Position numbers and translations under genes: made by a program. The notes below the pieces were generated by a model that searched no databases, was not told where the DNA came from, and saw nothing but the letters and a program-made list of their open reading frames with translations. A stretch of 64,000 nt of DNA from Anisus vortex (Eukaryota > Mollusca > Gastropoda > Planorbidae): the NCBI GenBank assembly GCA_949126835.1, contig OX421506.1, positions 23,769,301 to 23,833,300 of the forward strand, in the 5' to 3' direction. Positions 33,966 through 46,905 of the stretch are shown piece by piece; positions within the stretch are counted from its first letter, which is position 1, and every line of letters starts with the position of its first letter.

Positions 33966-34305
33966 TTAAATATACAGACAGGCCAATGAACACCCCAAGA
34001 AGTAATTCGAAATGTCATATACAAAAATAACGGAGATATATTTGATTTTAACGGGAAATGTCAATGTCATCGAAGATAACAATTCTCGTTAATCCTTCTT
34101 GAGATCTTTGCGGTTTATATATTTCAGTTATATTTACTTTAATCAATCATTGTCTATCAAAGAAAAGAAAATGGATCTACATTAGTTGTGGAAATAGTAC
34201 ATAAGTCAAAGCTATTGTGTGTAAAATGGCAGTTATTATTTTAAAGCACACTTGTCGTTCGGCTTACGTGCCATAAAAAATAAGGAATAATTAGGCTAAT
34301 TACAA

Positions 34306-34569
34306 CCCAATAACAACCTGTTGCAATACTTAAATAAACATAAGGACAAAAAGACTGTCCTTATCCCTTATGCGAGAACAAATGCACATAAGTACTCTTT
34401 CTTCCCGAGTGTCATTCGGGAATGGGTTGCCTGAACAAACCAGGTAAACCAGTAACTTAACATCATTTAAAACATTAATAAAGATGCAAGAGACTCGGAC
34501 CACGGATGAGCGTAGGACGCAATAATCTACTTTTTAGAACGAGCGTCTGTACTATATAAGATAAGATAA
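34306..34569 (+). mobile_element. LINE 3' end (TAAGA-ended family)
   Basis: Encodes NNNLLQ...NKHKDKKTVLIPYARTNA-like sequence with one frameshift near GGTTGCCTGAACAAACCAGG, then the ATGCAAG...GGATGAGCGTAGGACGCAAT tail and AAGATAAGAT. The duplicate is at 42253-42516. Confidence 0.9.
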
Positions 34570-35447
34570 TAACTATTTAGCGGCCCTCAGACTACAACTT
34601 ATCGGCGGAATGAATTTCCAAACAACACAAAAACGGGCGGAAAACATTGAGACAGTCAAATGAAAATTGAAAAAAAAAAGTTTTCTATATGATCCGTTGA
34701 CAAAAATCATATTGTTAATATTATCAACATTGAAAATGTTTTTCTGAATAGCGCTAGATACATGTGAAATTTGCCGCTTTGTAAATTAAAGTTTTCACGT
34801 TTAGCGCAATTTTGGACTAAACCAAATATAAATAGCTCTGTGTTTGATTTGAAATTAAAAATATGTGAAAAATTGTGAAGATGTTTAATTTTTACTCCCT
34901 GTCTTTTAACTCGTACTGTCTGCTTGCTTGCCTGCTTGCTTTTCTGCTTGCTAGCAAAACTTTGCATAGATTTTTCGACCACTTCCCGTCGTCCAATCGA
35001 GTTGAAATTTGGGCAGCAGACTTGTGGCGACTAACAATACATTCTAGCAAATATTCAGTTAAAAACAAACACTTCATAGATAAATGGTCTATGGTTTGGT
35101 TTCACGTTGAAAATGCGGGTCCAACTTTTTATGTTTTTTGCGGGCCAAAACTAGAAGAAAAAGGATGCGCAAAATTTTAGTGTGGAAATTCATAAGGTAT
35201 GATATCACTTATATTTATTTTAATCTATCAAATATAAATTAAATATAAAACTTAGTTTACAAAGAAATAGAGTATAATAAAAACTTTGTTTTATGGGTTT
35301 TTATTTGCATTTTGTTTTTAAACATAATCTATTTACATAAACTTGACGGTGTGTGTGTGTTCAACCAATCATATTAGTTAATTTAAAGACACGTGACCTT
35401 ATTGTCTCATATTATACTTTTGCGATTTCACTTTTGACATATGTCTT

Positions 35448-35515
35448 CGCTAGCCAAGTGGATAACGCATTTGCCTGCCATGCGGTCGACCCGGGTTCGA
35501 TTCTCCAGTTAGTCT
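35448..35515 (+). mobile_element. tRNA-like SINE head (third type)
   Basis: CGCTAGCCAAGTGGATAACG (A-box region) and CCCGGGTTCGATTCTCC (B box) at tRNA spacing, with TGCCTGCCATGCGGT between them as in glycine-type tRNAs. The acceptor and T stems do not pair cleanly. The duplicate is at 43395-43462; a diverged copy is at 48331-48398. Confidence 0.6.
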
Positions 35516-36019
35516 ATACCTTTTTTCTACATTTTTTAAAATTTCAATTAATATTACTTTAAAAAAAAACGATTTCCCGATTACCATATTTAATTTAAAT
35601 TACTTTCCGTGTTCGATTCTCCGGATAGTCTCGAGATAGCAACACATTTCAGTGAGTCCTATTTGTATTTACAAGGACGGGGTCGAACAGCACATAAACG
35701 GTTAGAACACTGGAGTGAATTTGCACTGAAACTTGACCTATCTTGCCGTGAAATCAATTTCAAAACATTTAACTACTTCCCTAGGTTAAACAAAGACTGG
35801 ATTCTTTTAAATTGATGGACTGATGTTTTCATACCACGTCAAGGCTGAATAGCTACAACATACTTAGATTTGGATTTTAACTTTTAGCCGAGGGATGTGG
35901 TCGTTTTTATACCTTTATTACATCTTGAAATGAATACCAAATTGATGGATTATTATAAAGAAATAATAATTAATAAATAATATTTCTTATATTATAAGAA
36001 ATAACTTGTTTGCATTCAC

Positions 36020-36095
36020 TATAATTAAATGTAAGAAAAATTAATTTCATTAAACGGAGATAATTAACCCGTTTTATCTTCTAATCAGCTTTTTA
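36020..36095. mobile_element. Truncated hAT remnant at the duplication junction
   Basis: GAGATAATTAACCCGTTTTA and following bases match the start of the remnant at 43967-44455. The rest is cut off by the junction with TATCTATC repeats. Confidence 0.75.
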
Positions 36096-36197
36096 TTTAT
36101 ATCTATCTATCTATCTATCCATCTATCTATCTATCTATCTAACTATCTATCTATCTATCTATCCATCTATCTATCTATTTATCCATCCATCTATCTA

Positions 36198-36245
<48 letters not shown>

Positions 36246-39200
36246 TATATAGATATATAGATATATATATTATATATATTGAAAAAGAGATATATATAGA
36301 GTGAGAGAGCGATAAAAAGAGAGAGATTTGAATACACTCAGACATATATAGATTCAGCCTAGAGGGGTAGATTGGTAGTTTCAGTCATACATATTTTGAT
36401 AAATGAAATAATATATAGATTTACGGGAATAAGTAGATCAAAGATAGATAAATTGTCTAATACATCCTATATGTCTTGATAGATCGATTACACATATATC
36501 TCTATTTATAGATAAATTGACTCATACATATATGTTTTGATAGATCGATTACACATATATCTCTATTTATAGATAAATTGACTAATACATATATGTCTTG
36601 ATAGATCGATTACACATATATCTCTATTTATAGATAAATTGACTCATACATATATGTTTTGATAGATCGATTACACATATATCTCTATTTATAGATAAAT
36701 TGACTAATACATATATGTTTTGATAGATCGATTACACATATATCTCTATTTATAGATAAATTGACTCATACATATATGCTTTGAACGATAGATTACACAT
36801 ATATCTCTATATATAGATAAATTGACTAATACATTTATGTTTTGATGGATAGATTAGACACATATCTCTATATGTAGATAAATAGATCAATAGATAAATA
36901 GATGTAAGTTTGTAGGGATCTATGTAAATATGTAAGTAGTTTCGTAGATAGGTAGATAACCAGATGGAGATTTATTGACCAAGACGGTATAGGTTTATTA
37001 AGAGTACACATTAAATACAGTGTTAAGATTTTAATATCTTTTTTAATCTGTTAATACAATTAAAAATAAAAGTTTTAAAATTCATTTAAAAGCAACAAGT
37101 CAATATTTAAAAAAAAAAATGCAAGTGTAAGGAAATGCGATTAAAATCTATGAAAACAAATTCTTGGCGTTTACCTATTTATAAGTGAATTTTTTCCCTC
37201 CATTTGTCTGATCGCCTTGAGTGTGACAGTTTATAGATGAATGGGAAGTACTTTAACCCAGGTAGTTGTATATAATGAGGGTATTTATAAAACATAGCCC
37301 AAAGGGCACGGAATACTATTGCAAAGTCTCCTATTCACAGATCATATTGAGATTAGGGCTTAATAAATTGTTACACAACGCATAATGTATCAAGGGTAAT
37401 GGCCTTTCTCCTAAGAAGTTCTCGTGAACAGTGAATACGAAAATTGAAAAAAAAAATCTCGGTCCTGTATTATGAGCTTACCATTTACTGTATATTAATT
37501 AGACTTCCTCGATAGTTCATAAGCACTATAATAGGACCAAGTAAGGACTATAATAAGATGGACCGCTTGCTCTATTTTTAGAGCTTATATGTTTGTTTTT
37601 TTCGTGCGCAACCAATAAGACCGTCTGGAATGACTTCTACGATTGCATTATAGGTTTCCGCTTTATACAACTGTCGATTTTAATCTAAATTGTCCATTGA
37701 GAAATTCATAGCGAATTACTAAACCGGTAGACTAGAGGACGTATTGCGATTGCAAATTCCGAAACTGTTTCAAGTTATCAAATAGCAGAAATATGAAAGC
37801 AAGCGGTCCATCTTATTATAGTCTTTGGACTTTGGACCAAAATATATTGTTCGTAGCTTATTATTGTTTTACTGAATAGAAACGTGTACATCATTAAAAT
37901 AAACAAGTGAAAGAAATAATCTATTTAGGAACAGTGCAATGGGCCGTATTGCTGCTGAGAGTTAACACCCTTGCCCGTTTTACAAGTCAGTCTTATATGA
38001 CAGACTTGTAAAAGGGGCAATGGTGTTAACTCTCAGCAGCAAAACGGCCCATTGATTTGAATACGACATAATTATTTTATCTCTTTTTGGTTATCGAATA
38101 GTCAAACCAAAGACTATAATACACATGGACCGCTTGCTTTAGTATTTCTGCAATATGATGACTTGAAACACTGATGATTTTTTTCGGAATCCCCGATTCC
38201 CTTGTGCAATGTACACTTCCGTTTTATTTAATCGCTATGATTACTCAAGGAAAAATTAAAATCGAAAGTAGTTGTGATATTGGGTTTTTCTTGGTGTTTT
38301 TTTTTTTGTTGTATCTGGCCCCAAACAAAAGATCAGTTGATAAGGGGTCGTCCATAAATGACGTCGTCATGCACCTAGTGGTGGAAAGGAAGTAAAATGT
38401 TTCTGATGATATGTCATGACGTCTGAGTGCGTAAGGAGAGGGAGGGGGTGCATCAATAACAATGAGGCGTCATATCAAAATGTATTGCATCTTGGAGTGA
38501 GTTCTCCACTTAAACAACTTTGACTTAATCAACAAGTCTACTTGAATATTGCAAATATTTCTATATGATATGAGGACTTGGAGGATGTGTCAGAAAAAAA
38601 AAATGATTTTCATAATCTGCTGAAATGAATCCCTACAGTTTTGGCGAAATGTAACGAATGGGTAGGTCAGACAAATGTAATTCGAAACGAATTATTAAAA
38701 AAACAAACAACAAAAAAACAAACAAGTAAAATAAAAGAACACATGCTGTTAATACATCCAATTATCTGGTAGGACTGACATTTTGTGCATAGATTCTTCA
38801 AAAAAAAAATTAGCTCTTTCACTGCTTCAGCGCTTATGGGGTCGCGGTTAAAATTCTGATGCAGGTTAGTTTGTTTTTTTCCTGGGTCTGGAGGGTGTCC
38901 CTGAGTCTACCCAGCCCAGCTCTGTTGGGTGCCTGATCTTATTTGGGGTAAAGTAAAGGCGACTCTAAGCAATAAACTTCAAACCTTTGTAAATGGCTGC
39001 CTCCGCAACATAAGCAAGATTCGGTGGACAGAAAAAGTAAAGAACACCGAATTGTGATCCCCTCGAACAGCAGATCGCCAGGCGAAAGTGGCGGTGGATT
39101 GGGCACACCTTACGACAGGCTCTGGAGTGGAACCCCCAAGGAAAAAAACGGGTTGGTCGCCTGTAGATCACCCGGAGACGCTCCTGCAAGGAGGAAATGA

Positions 39201-42200
39201 CAAGCTGCAACCTGTCATGGGGTAAACTAAAAAAGGCTGTCCAGAGTCGAGTGCGCTGGAGAGCTGTTGCGGAGGCCCTATGTTCCACAAGGAACCAAAG
39301 GAATTATGTAAGTAAGCAAAGGCGGCTGTGTATAGTACTGGCCACACAATCACCTAGTATGCCGTGGCCACAGAAACTGGTGAACGCTGCTTCACCGGTC
39401 CCTATTGACAGTAGCGTAGCCAGGGGGGAGCAGAGGGAGCAGCCGCTCCCCCTACGACCATTTTCGAAAATCTTCTTCTCTTATAAGTTTACAGACGTTC
39501 CGTCTAGACAGAAGATTATTACGTCTACTAGGCCCAAAACTTCTGCAAGGCGAAAGGGATCCGTCGGTGGCTGGGATAGATCCCGCGACCTGTCAGTTGG
39601 TTTTTGGTTGACAGTCCGGTGAACTAACCGCTGGACCAGCCGGCCTTTTCGGAAAAAAAAATTATTCAATTAATAATTTTAACAAGCCACGAAGCACAAT
39701 TTATGCTGTTTGGAATTTTTTTCTTTAAATTGCATTTCAACAATTTAATTTATTAGGCCTACAATCATTTTGAATCATTCAGCGTGCGACAGCGTGAAAG
39801 TCAAACTGATCAACTATATTATTGTTATAAGACAATTTATTTAGTGCCGTAGCAAGACCATTGGACCAAGACCAAAAGAAAAGGAGCGTAATATAGAAAA
39901 CCATTAAAGCGTTTTATATTTAATAAAAAATTAACCCGTTTGTTATTATCAGCTTTAAAAAAAAATCCATTCCAAGCTATAACACAATTTTATTACTCAA
40001 CTTATACATCAATAGTTATCGACATTTGAATAAAGTTGTCAAGAAATTAGTCTTAATAAAGTCTTTAATGTGTGATCTCAGAATAACTGAGATTTAATAT
40101 AACACAGGGGTGAGGGAACCTTTCTGTTTAAAAATGTAAATTTTTTATTCACAAAATATTTATATAATTTTCAACTATCTTGTGTAATTTGATCATTTTA
40201 GAGTTATGAATTGTAAGCCATTAATTTTTTTAAAAGGAAACAAAAAAGAAACATATTAGAAATATTAATGTAAATAAAATGGTTAATTATCTCCCTTCAA
40301 GTAGATTCTCCAAATTTGTTGCTAGCGATAACAAACGAGTTCATTGTTTTAATATAACTAGTGTACTTTGAAAATGCTCATCTATCCTTTGCCTTAAATT
40401 AGGGAAAGAGTTAATTTTTTTTAATTGATTTTACGGAAAGATATGCCCAGTTTCAATGCAAATCCATTCCAGTTGCCCAACACTTCAAGTGCTTTTGGAC
40501 CCAGTCCTGTAAAGGAAAGTTTAACTCACTAAAATGTGTCGCCAAGTCATACAGAAACATTGGCTTCAACAGTCAGTTCTTCTCATTTAATAACGGAATT
40601 TTTTTTCCATTAAGATAAATCTTAGTAGCTTCCAGACAAGAAAATAATCTATCCAAGACTTTACCTATACTCCGTATAACTTTCTTCTAGAAGAGACTTG
40701 AGAAAATATACAATTAACTATCTTAACAATAGATTCAATCACAGATTGCAAGTCCAATGATGGGAGCTTTGCATACAAAGATTCCTGAACTAAAACAGTC
40801 GACGTCCAGTGTGATTCCCATGTAGTTCGCCATGCAGTACCCACTAATTATGCTGATATACGTTGTTTTCACTTGCATTAAACAATATTCTTGTCGGTCT
40901 TTCGCGTGCCACTGAAAATCTCGTGCCTTAGGTTGTCGACCATTGCTATAGAGCATTCGCGTTGATTCTATAAATACGTTTCGATACTTGACGTTCGTTT
41001 CGAAAATGAGCAGTAGATGCAATCAATTGTGCAGATATCCCCATCACTAGATATATTAGCTGCTATCGTGAATGGTTAAATAAAAACTGCACTATTATAC
41101 AGTTTGTGTATCCTGGGGCACAGGGTTTTCTTATCACACTTGATACGTACGAATTCTTAGTTATTCTATTTATCTGGAAAAATTGCTAAAAGTGGGGCTT
41201 TTCCCCTAAAAGTTCGCTCCCCCTAGCGTCAAAACCTGGCTACGCCACTGCCTATGGATCAATTTTGTCCGACGGGAACTTTTTTTTTCAGGGCTTTTAG
41301 AAGTCTTCACTAGGTACACATGGGGCACGGTAGCCGAGCGGCAGCGCGTTCGACTGGCGATCCAAGGGTCCTGGGTTCGAATCCTGGTGCAGGCTAGGAT
41401 TTTTCCCAGGATCTGAGGGTGTCCCTGAGTCTACCCAGCTCTGATGGGTACCTGACCTTAGTTGGGGTAAAGTAAAGGCGGCTGTGCATAGTGCTGGCCA
41501 CACAATCACCTAGTATGCCGTGGCCACGGAAAGTGGTGAACGCTGCTTCACCGGCCCTATGGACCAACTTGGTCTGACGGGATACTTACTAGGTACACAT
41601 ACACACACAGAAATGCACATTAGCTCTATAGTCTACACACACACACATAGGCTTTATAGTCTACACACATACACAAACATAGGCCTTATAGTCTACACAC
41701 ATACACAAACATAGGCCTTATAGTCTACACACATACACAAACATAGGCCTTATAGTCTACACACATACACAAACATAGGCCTTATAGTCTACACACATAC
41801 ACAAACATAGGCTTTATAGTCTACACACACATACACAAACCTAGGCCTTATAGTCTACACACACATATACACAAGCATGGGGCCTATAGCCTACACACAC
41901 ATACACACAAATTTAAATATACAGACAGGCCAATGAACACCCCAAGAAGTAATTCGAAATGTCATATACAAAAATAACGGAGATATATTTGATTTTAACG
42001 GGAAATGTCAATGTCATCGAAGATAACAATTCTCGTTAATCCTTCTTGAGATCTTTGCGGTTTATATATTTCAGTTATATTTACTTTAATCAATCATTGT
42101 CTATCAAAGAAAAGAAAATGGATCTACATTAGTTGTGGAAATAGTACATAAGTCAAAGCTATTGTGTGTAAAATGGCAGTTATTATTTTAAAGCACACTT

Positions 42201-44042
42201 GTCGTTCGGCTTACGTGCCATAAAAAATAAGGAATAATTAGGCTAATTACAACCCAATAACAACCTGTTGCAATACTTAAATAAACATAAGGACAAAAAG
42301 ACTGTCCTTATCCCTTATGCGAGAACAAATGCACATAAGTACTCTTTCTTCCCGAGTGTCATTCGGGAATGGGTTGCCTGAACAAACCAGGTAAACCAGT
42401 AACTTAACATCATTTAAAACATTAATAAAGATGCAAGAGACTCGGACCACGGATGAGCGTAGGACGCAATAATCTACTTTTTAGAACGAGCGTCTGTACT
42501 ATATAAGATAAGATAATAACTATTTAGCGGCCCTCAGACTACAACTTATCGGCGGAATGAATTTCCAAACAACACAAAAACGGGCGGAAAACATTGAGAC
42601 AGTCAAATGAAAATTGAAAAAAAAAAGTTTTCTATATGATCCGTTGACAAAAATCATATTGTTAATATTATCAACATTGAAAATGTTTTTCTGAATAGCG
42701 CTAGATACATGTGAAATTTGCCGCTTTGTAAATTAAAGTTTTCACGTTTAGCGCAATTTTGGACTAAACCAAATATAAATAGCTCTGTGTTTGATTTGAA
42801 ATTAAAAATATGTGAAAAATTGTGAAGATGTTTAATTTTTACTCCCTGTCTTTTAACTCGTACTGTCTGCTTGCTTGCCTGCTTGCTTTTCTGCTTGCTA
42901 GCAAAACTTTGCATAGATTTTTCGACCACTTCCCGTCGTCCAATCGAGTTGAAATTTGGGCAGCAGACTTGTGGCGACTAACAATACATTCTAGCAAATA
43001 TTCAGTTAAAAACAAACACTTCATAGATAAATGGTCTATGGTTTGGTTTCACGTTGAAAATGCGGGTCCAACTTTTTATGTTTTTTGCGGGCCAAAACTA
43101 GAAGAAAAAGGATGCGCAAAATTTTAGTGTGGAAATTCATAAGGTATGATATCACTTATATTTATTTTAATCTATCAAATATAAATTAAATATAAAACTT
43201 AGTTTACAAAGAAATAGAGTATAATAAAAACTTTGTTTTATGGGTTTTTATTTGCATTTTGTTTTTAAACATAATCTATTTACATAAACTTGACGGTGTG
43301 TGTGTGTTCAACCAATCATATTAGTTAATTTAAAGACACGTGACCTTATTGTCTCATATTATACTTTTGCGATTTCACTTTTGACATATGTCTTCGCTAG
43401 CCAAGTGGATAACGCATTTGCCTGCCATGCGGTCGACCCGGGTTCGATTCTCCAGTTAGTCTATACCTTTTTTCTACATTTTTTAAAATTTCAATTAATA
43501 TTACTTTAAAAAAAAACGATTTCCCGATTACCATATTTAATTTAAATTACTTTCCGTGTTCGATTCTCCGGATAGTCTCGAGATAGCAACACATTTCAGT
43601 GAGTCCTATTTGTATTTACAAGGACGGGGTCGAACAGCACATAAACGGTTAGAACACTGGAGTGAATTTGCACTGAAACTTGACCTATCTTGCCGTGAAA
43701 TCAATTTCAAAACATTTAACTACTTCCCTAGGTTAAACAAAGACTGGATTCTTTTAAATTGATGGACTGATGTTTTCATACCACGTCAAGGCTGAATAGC
43801 TACAACATACTTAGATTTGGATTTTAACTTTTAGCCGAGGGATGTGGTCGTTTTTATACCTTTATTACATCTTGAAATGAATACCAAATTGATGGATTAT
43901 TATAAAGAAATAATAATTAATAAATAATATTTCTTATATTATAAGAAATAACTTGTTTGCATTCACTATAATTAAATGTAAGAAAAATTAATTTCATTAA
44001 ACGGAGATAATTAACCCGTTTTATCTTCTAATCAGCTTTTTA
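36096..44042 (+). repeat. Tandem duplication, second copy
   Basis: Head-to-tail copy of 28117-36095. It starts with TATCTATC repeats directly after the remnant at 36095 and ends at about 44042, where the sequence continues into the native rest of that remnant (TTGTTT and A tract). I found no substitution in the stretches compared. Either the duplication is very recent, or gene conversion is active, or the assembly has placed one locus or two haplotypes in tandem. Confidence 0.95.
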
Positions 44043-44455
44043 TTTTTGTTTAAAAAAAAAATCTCTCTTATATAATTTTAAATTTATCAAACTATGAAAC
44101 AAAGTAGAATATTTTATAATTCTTACATGTGTAAAGAATTTATATGTACATTTTTAAACATTACATTAACTACCCAGTCAGAATGGTTACAATCTATCTT
44201 TTCTAATTAAATTTATAGATTTACATTTGTAACTTCTACATATTCTTCATATTACTGTGGAGACCCGTTTTTAATTTAAAACGCTTTTAACTATTTTCTC
44301 TAAAAGGTTCTTTTGGTTTTGAGCTGGGCTTGATGGGTCTTGCTACGGGGTTAAATAAATTGTCTTATCAAAAATTTGTTTTGTTTAAATATGGTAAAGC
44401 AAGTTAACTTTCACACTTACTGGGCACACTATAAGCAAGAGGTTGCCCACCCTTG
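43967..44455. mobile_element. hAT-type remnant (CAGGGGTCGG family), right end preserved
   Basis: Shares interior blocks with 26500-27187 (CATTACATTAACTACCCAGT; TTGCTACGGGGTTAAATAAA) and ends CAAGAGGTTGCCCACCCTTG. It crosses the right edge of the duplication at about 44042. The left end is not definable. Confidence 0.75.
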
Positions 44456-44839
44456 CACTACTACTACTCTACCAACACCCCTACCTCCCCTACAGAATTC
44501 CTAAGGGTCATTAATGAGGTGGCATTATCTCTTATCACGGGTGATACAGAAAAAAAACTTAAACTATTTGGCAAACAGTTTTTAAAAAAAAAGAATACAT
44601 GCAAATACAAAAAAAAGCTTAATGGCAGTAATAGAATCACTACAACTTGCCTATTTAGAAACATCAATCCAAATGATCAATTTCACAATTTTGCAGCTTT
44701 TATGGATGGAAATTGAAATCAAAGCCCACATCATAAATTTCCGTTTTTCTGTGTCACCCTGAACTTGCAATTTTACTGGGCAGTACAAATAGCAGACTAT
44801 AGACCTGGTTGCCCAATCACCATACGACTTGCCTTTAAA

Positions 44840-45420
44840 AAAAAGGGACGAGACTTACGGCTCTTATGACCAGGGCGTAAATTGGGCACAGCAATGTGCT
44901 CGATGGGCGCCAGCCATCCCACGACACGTGTAACTTAGAGTACGGTTCCTGCAGCCTCGTGTACTATCTTTCTCCCACTGCCGAATTCTTCTCGGATCAT
45001 TATCGTGGTGGCTCGCCCGTATACCTGCGAATATCATTCGCTAGCACAAAATCCCATACTACAGGTATGGGCATCCAGACACCAGGGCGGGGCTAAGGCG
45101 GAAACGCCGTGTACATTGTACTTTTGCTTCCTCCCCACCCAGGCCTCGAACCTCTCGAATGCAAGTGAGAGCGAGAGCTTTCGGACGCGCAGCAGGGGCC
45201 GTCCCCCACGCGTTAGCCCACCGGTGTGCTATTGATGCAAGCGTACTGGTGGTTTAAACGATTCGCCAGCGATGTTGCCAATCGGTACAGAAGTTGCTTA
45301 GACACCGGACTTGGCGAGACGGGAACGGTTGCGACTTTTCCTTCCTCCCCGGTCTCTGGTGTACACTTACACAAGGGACGTGTCAGTAGTTAACACACTT
45401 TTTGGGGACCATGGGTACAA
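44840..45420 (+). repeat. GC-rich dispersed repeat, diverged copy
   Basis: Collinear with 53395-53885: GGACGAGACTTACGGCTCTT, CAGCCATCCCACGACACG, GGTGGCTCGCCCGTATACCT, ACTACAGGTATGGGCATCCA, GGCCGTCCCCCACGCGTTAG. Coding capacity is not evident. Open frames differ between copies. Confidence 0.88.
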
Positions 45421-45472
45421 AAGTGTAGCTTATAAAACTTATAGTGTCAGTGACAGATGAAGCTTGACCAAC

Positions 45473-45741
45473 CTTTATGCCCGCCTCACTATTGTGGTCA
45501 TCCACCTTGGCACGTATGTCCTTGTCCGAGCCGCTAGCCCGCCTGAGGAACCGCCTGGTAAATTTTAATCCGAACCGGATGTTGTCCCCGCAGCCTCCCC
45601 ACAGCCAGGTCTGCCTGTTCTCCAGATGCTCCGTCTCGTCACAGGTGCACCTCTCCAGGATGCCCTTGGCGCACGACCTTGACACCTCGTGCACGAGCCC
45701 GGCAGAAGAGATTGCGAAGAGGAAAGCTGTCTCTTTGATCC
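45473..45741 (-). CDS. Wnt9: Wnt9-type ligand, middle exon
   Basis: The exon is 269 nt: two bases completing the split glycine, then 89 codons. It begins after acceptor TTGTAG and ends in phase 0 at donor AAG/GTTGGT. It reads from IKETAFLFAISSAG through CTCDE and WLWGGCGDN to a KVDDHNSEAGIK end, the order expected for the middle of the Wnt N-terminal domain. Four cysteines are present, including the CTC pair and the GGCGDN cysteine. The phase-0 end joins directly to TVKDLVSTICKCHG in the next exon, with no residues missing relative to the family spacing. I therefore expect no further coding exon in the 27.3-kb intron. A GC-rich repeat begins about 50 bp past the donor. Confidence 0.94.
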
Positions 45742-45967
45742 CTACAAGTGGCAGAAAAACAACAAATAAACAATTAACGGTGTGTTGTAATTATCTTTAT
45801 AAATGAAAGAATTTCAATTAGCAACATTTTAAAATCGTGCTCTTTGCGAGCCTCTACATGGACAGGGGCACCGCTGAGTAATTGAAAAGTTTTCATAATT
45901 ATTATTTGTCATTAAAATTTCTGATTCAACAAGAAAAAAAGTGCTAGGCCTATATTTCTGGCGCTAA

Positions 45968-46195
45968 CCACTTGATCTCTAAAAAAAAAATGGAAAGCGC
46001 CTCCGTAATACATTTGTGATTGCAAATTGATGATAGAGTTTAATACACTATCTACTCTGTTCACTTATCCATATAAGCGAGTTATAGGAATTAACCACCT
46101 ATAATTATTAGAACAAATCTATACAATAAAAAAGCAGTCTAAAGTCAATTGGAATTTACTTACAGGACAGTGTTTAGGAAATATAATTTTGTTTA
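45968..46195 (-). repeat. Dispersed repeat, second copy in opposite orientation
   Basis: Reverse-complement match to 998-1215, diverged but collinear (AATGGAAAGCGCCTCC, then TATATAAGCGAGTTAT-like, then AACCACCTATAATTATTAG). It sits in the Wnt intron about 230 bp upstream of the middle exon. Confidence 0.7.
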
Positions 46196-46299
46196 TAAGT
46201 GGAAGCTATTTGATTTTGGCATCAAGAATATAGTCTCCGGACCCAATCCTTTATTTTCATAGATCAGTAGTGCTAACTCAGGTAAGGGCGCAATAGGAA

Positions 46300-46905
46300 A
46301 ATCCTTACTTTAAAAGGGGCACCGAGAGTGAAAAAAGTTCAGGATCCTTTAGTTGAATGAAATCATTACAAAATTTGACTAACTTCTGGAAAACCGAATG
46401 CAATAAACTACAAAATTGGAAAACTAAAAAAAACCTGGCATGATACAGGTCGACTAATTCAAAAGGACGACGTTGTTCTCTGCAGACTAGATACAGGACA
46501 TTCAAAACTAACACATTACTTTATCTTAAAACGAGAAACGGACCCAATATGTGTTTTCTGCAATGTCAATCTCCCATCAGCTTAACAGTTTCTCACATTT
46601 TGTTGGAATACTAAACATTTAGTGAGATTCGACGTAAATACTATTACTGTAGAAATCTTCATGACCTTTTCAGCAAAATTAAACCAAAATATATAATAAA
46701 CGATATTAAAGACATCCAACTGTACTACAGAATTTTTAGATATAAGAACAATAAAATGGATACAAGAAAAACATGACAACAACGTTAACAACATTGAATT
46801 TTAATAGTGTGGACTCAGAAGGAATTATCATATTCTTGGATTTGTAATATTATTTCATTGAAGTTATGTTAAATGTGAGTAATGTAATTAAATATAAAGT
46901 GCTGC
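46300..46905 (+). pseudogene. I-group LINE, ORF2 C-terminal (RNase H tail) remnant
   Basis: The plus-strand translation gives DDVVLCRLDTGHSKLTHYFI, then LKRETDPICVFCNVNL and, after a frameshift, SHILLE-like sequence. The order TGHxxLTH ... DPxCxxC ... HILLEC is the C-terminal signature of I/nimbus-like non-LTR elements. Stops and frameshifts are numerous. Confidence 0.85.

Larger units (their letters stand above)
28117..36095 (+). repeat. Tandem duplication, first copy (unit 7947-7977 bp)
   Basis: Every landmark recurs exactly 7947 bp to the right: frames starting 30227, 31018, 33573 and 35609 recur at 38174, 38965, 41520 and 43556 with identical translations. There is therefore no net indel over about 7.8 kb. 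The left end lies inside a TCTA/TA microsatellite, where copy 1 is 30 bp longer (offset 7977). The right end falls in a hAT-type remnant, where TTTTTATTT is followed by TATCTATC instead of the native continuation seen at 44043. Confidence 0.95.
18181..45472 (-). other. Wnt gene intron, 27.3 kb
   Basis: This interval is bounded by GT at 45472-45471 and AG at 18182-18181, in phase 0. It holds the tandem duplication, nested hAT elements and LINE/SINE pieces listed separately. Stretches where I recognise nothing include 18490-19450, 19710-20025, 21445-22120, 22425-23720, 24595-24889, 27724-28010, 28945-29595, 30540-30885 and 34570-35440 (with their second copies), plus 44456-44840. Parts are simple-sequence or G/C-tract rich, for example 22880-23210. 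Confidence 0.85.

Noticed and set aside
34707..35180. Frames of 61-101 codons, identical in both duplicate copies
   Set aside because: Identity is explained by the duplication, not by selection; composition is not domain-like and frames overlap on both strands.
35448..35515. Functional tRNA-Gly gene
   Set aside because: A and B boxes are present, but the T and acceptor stems do not close and a diverged copy exists; more likely a SINE head.
35609..35815. 68-codon plus-strand frame as a transposase piece
   Set aside because: A faint resemblance to GTF2IRD2/EPM2AIP1-like hAT proteins was considered, but no diagnostic motif is present.
44453..44716. 87-codon plus-strand frame after the hAT remnant
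   Set aside because: Lys/Asn-rich with A-tract slippage; no recognised domain.
45005..45806. Open frames in and around the middle Wnt exon on the plus strand
   Set aside because: 45005-45235 lies in the GC-rich repeat and differs between copies; 45477-45806 is the antisense of the Wnt exon.
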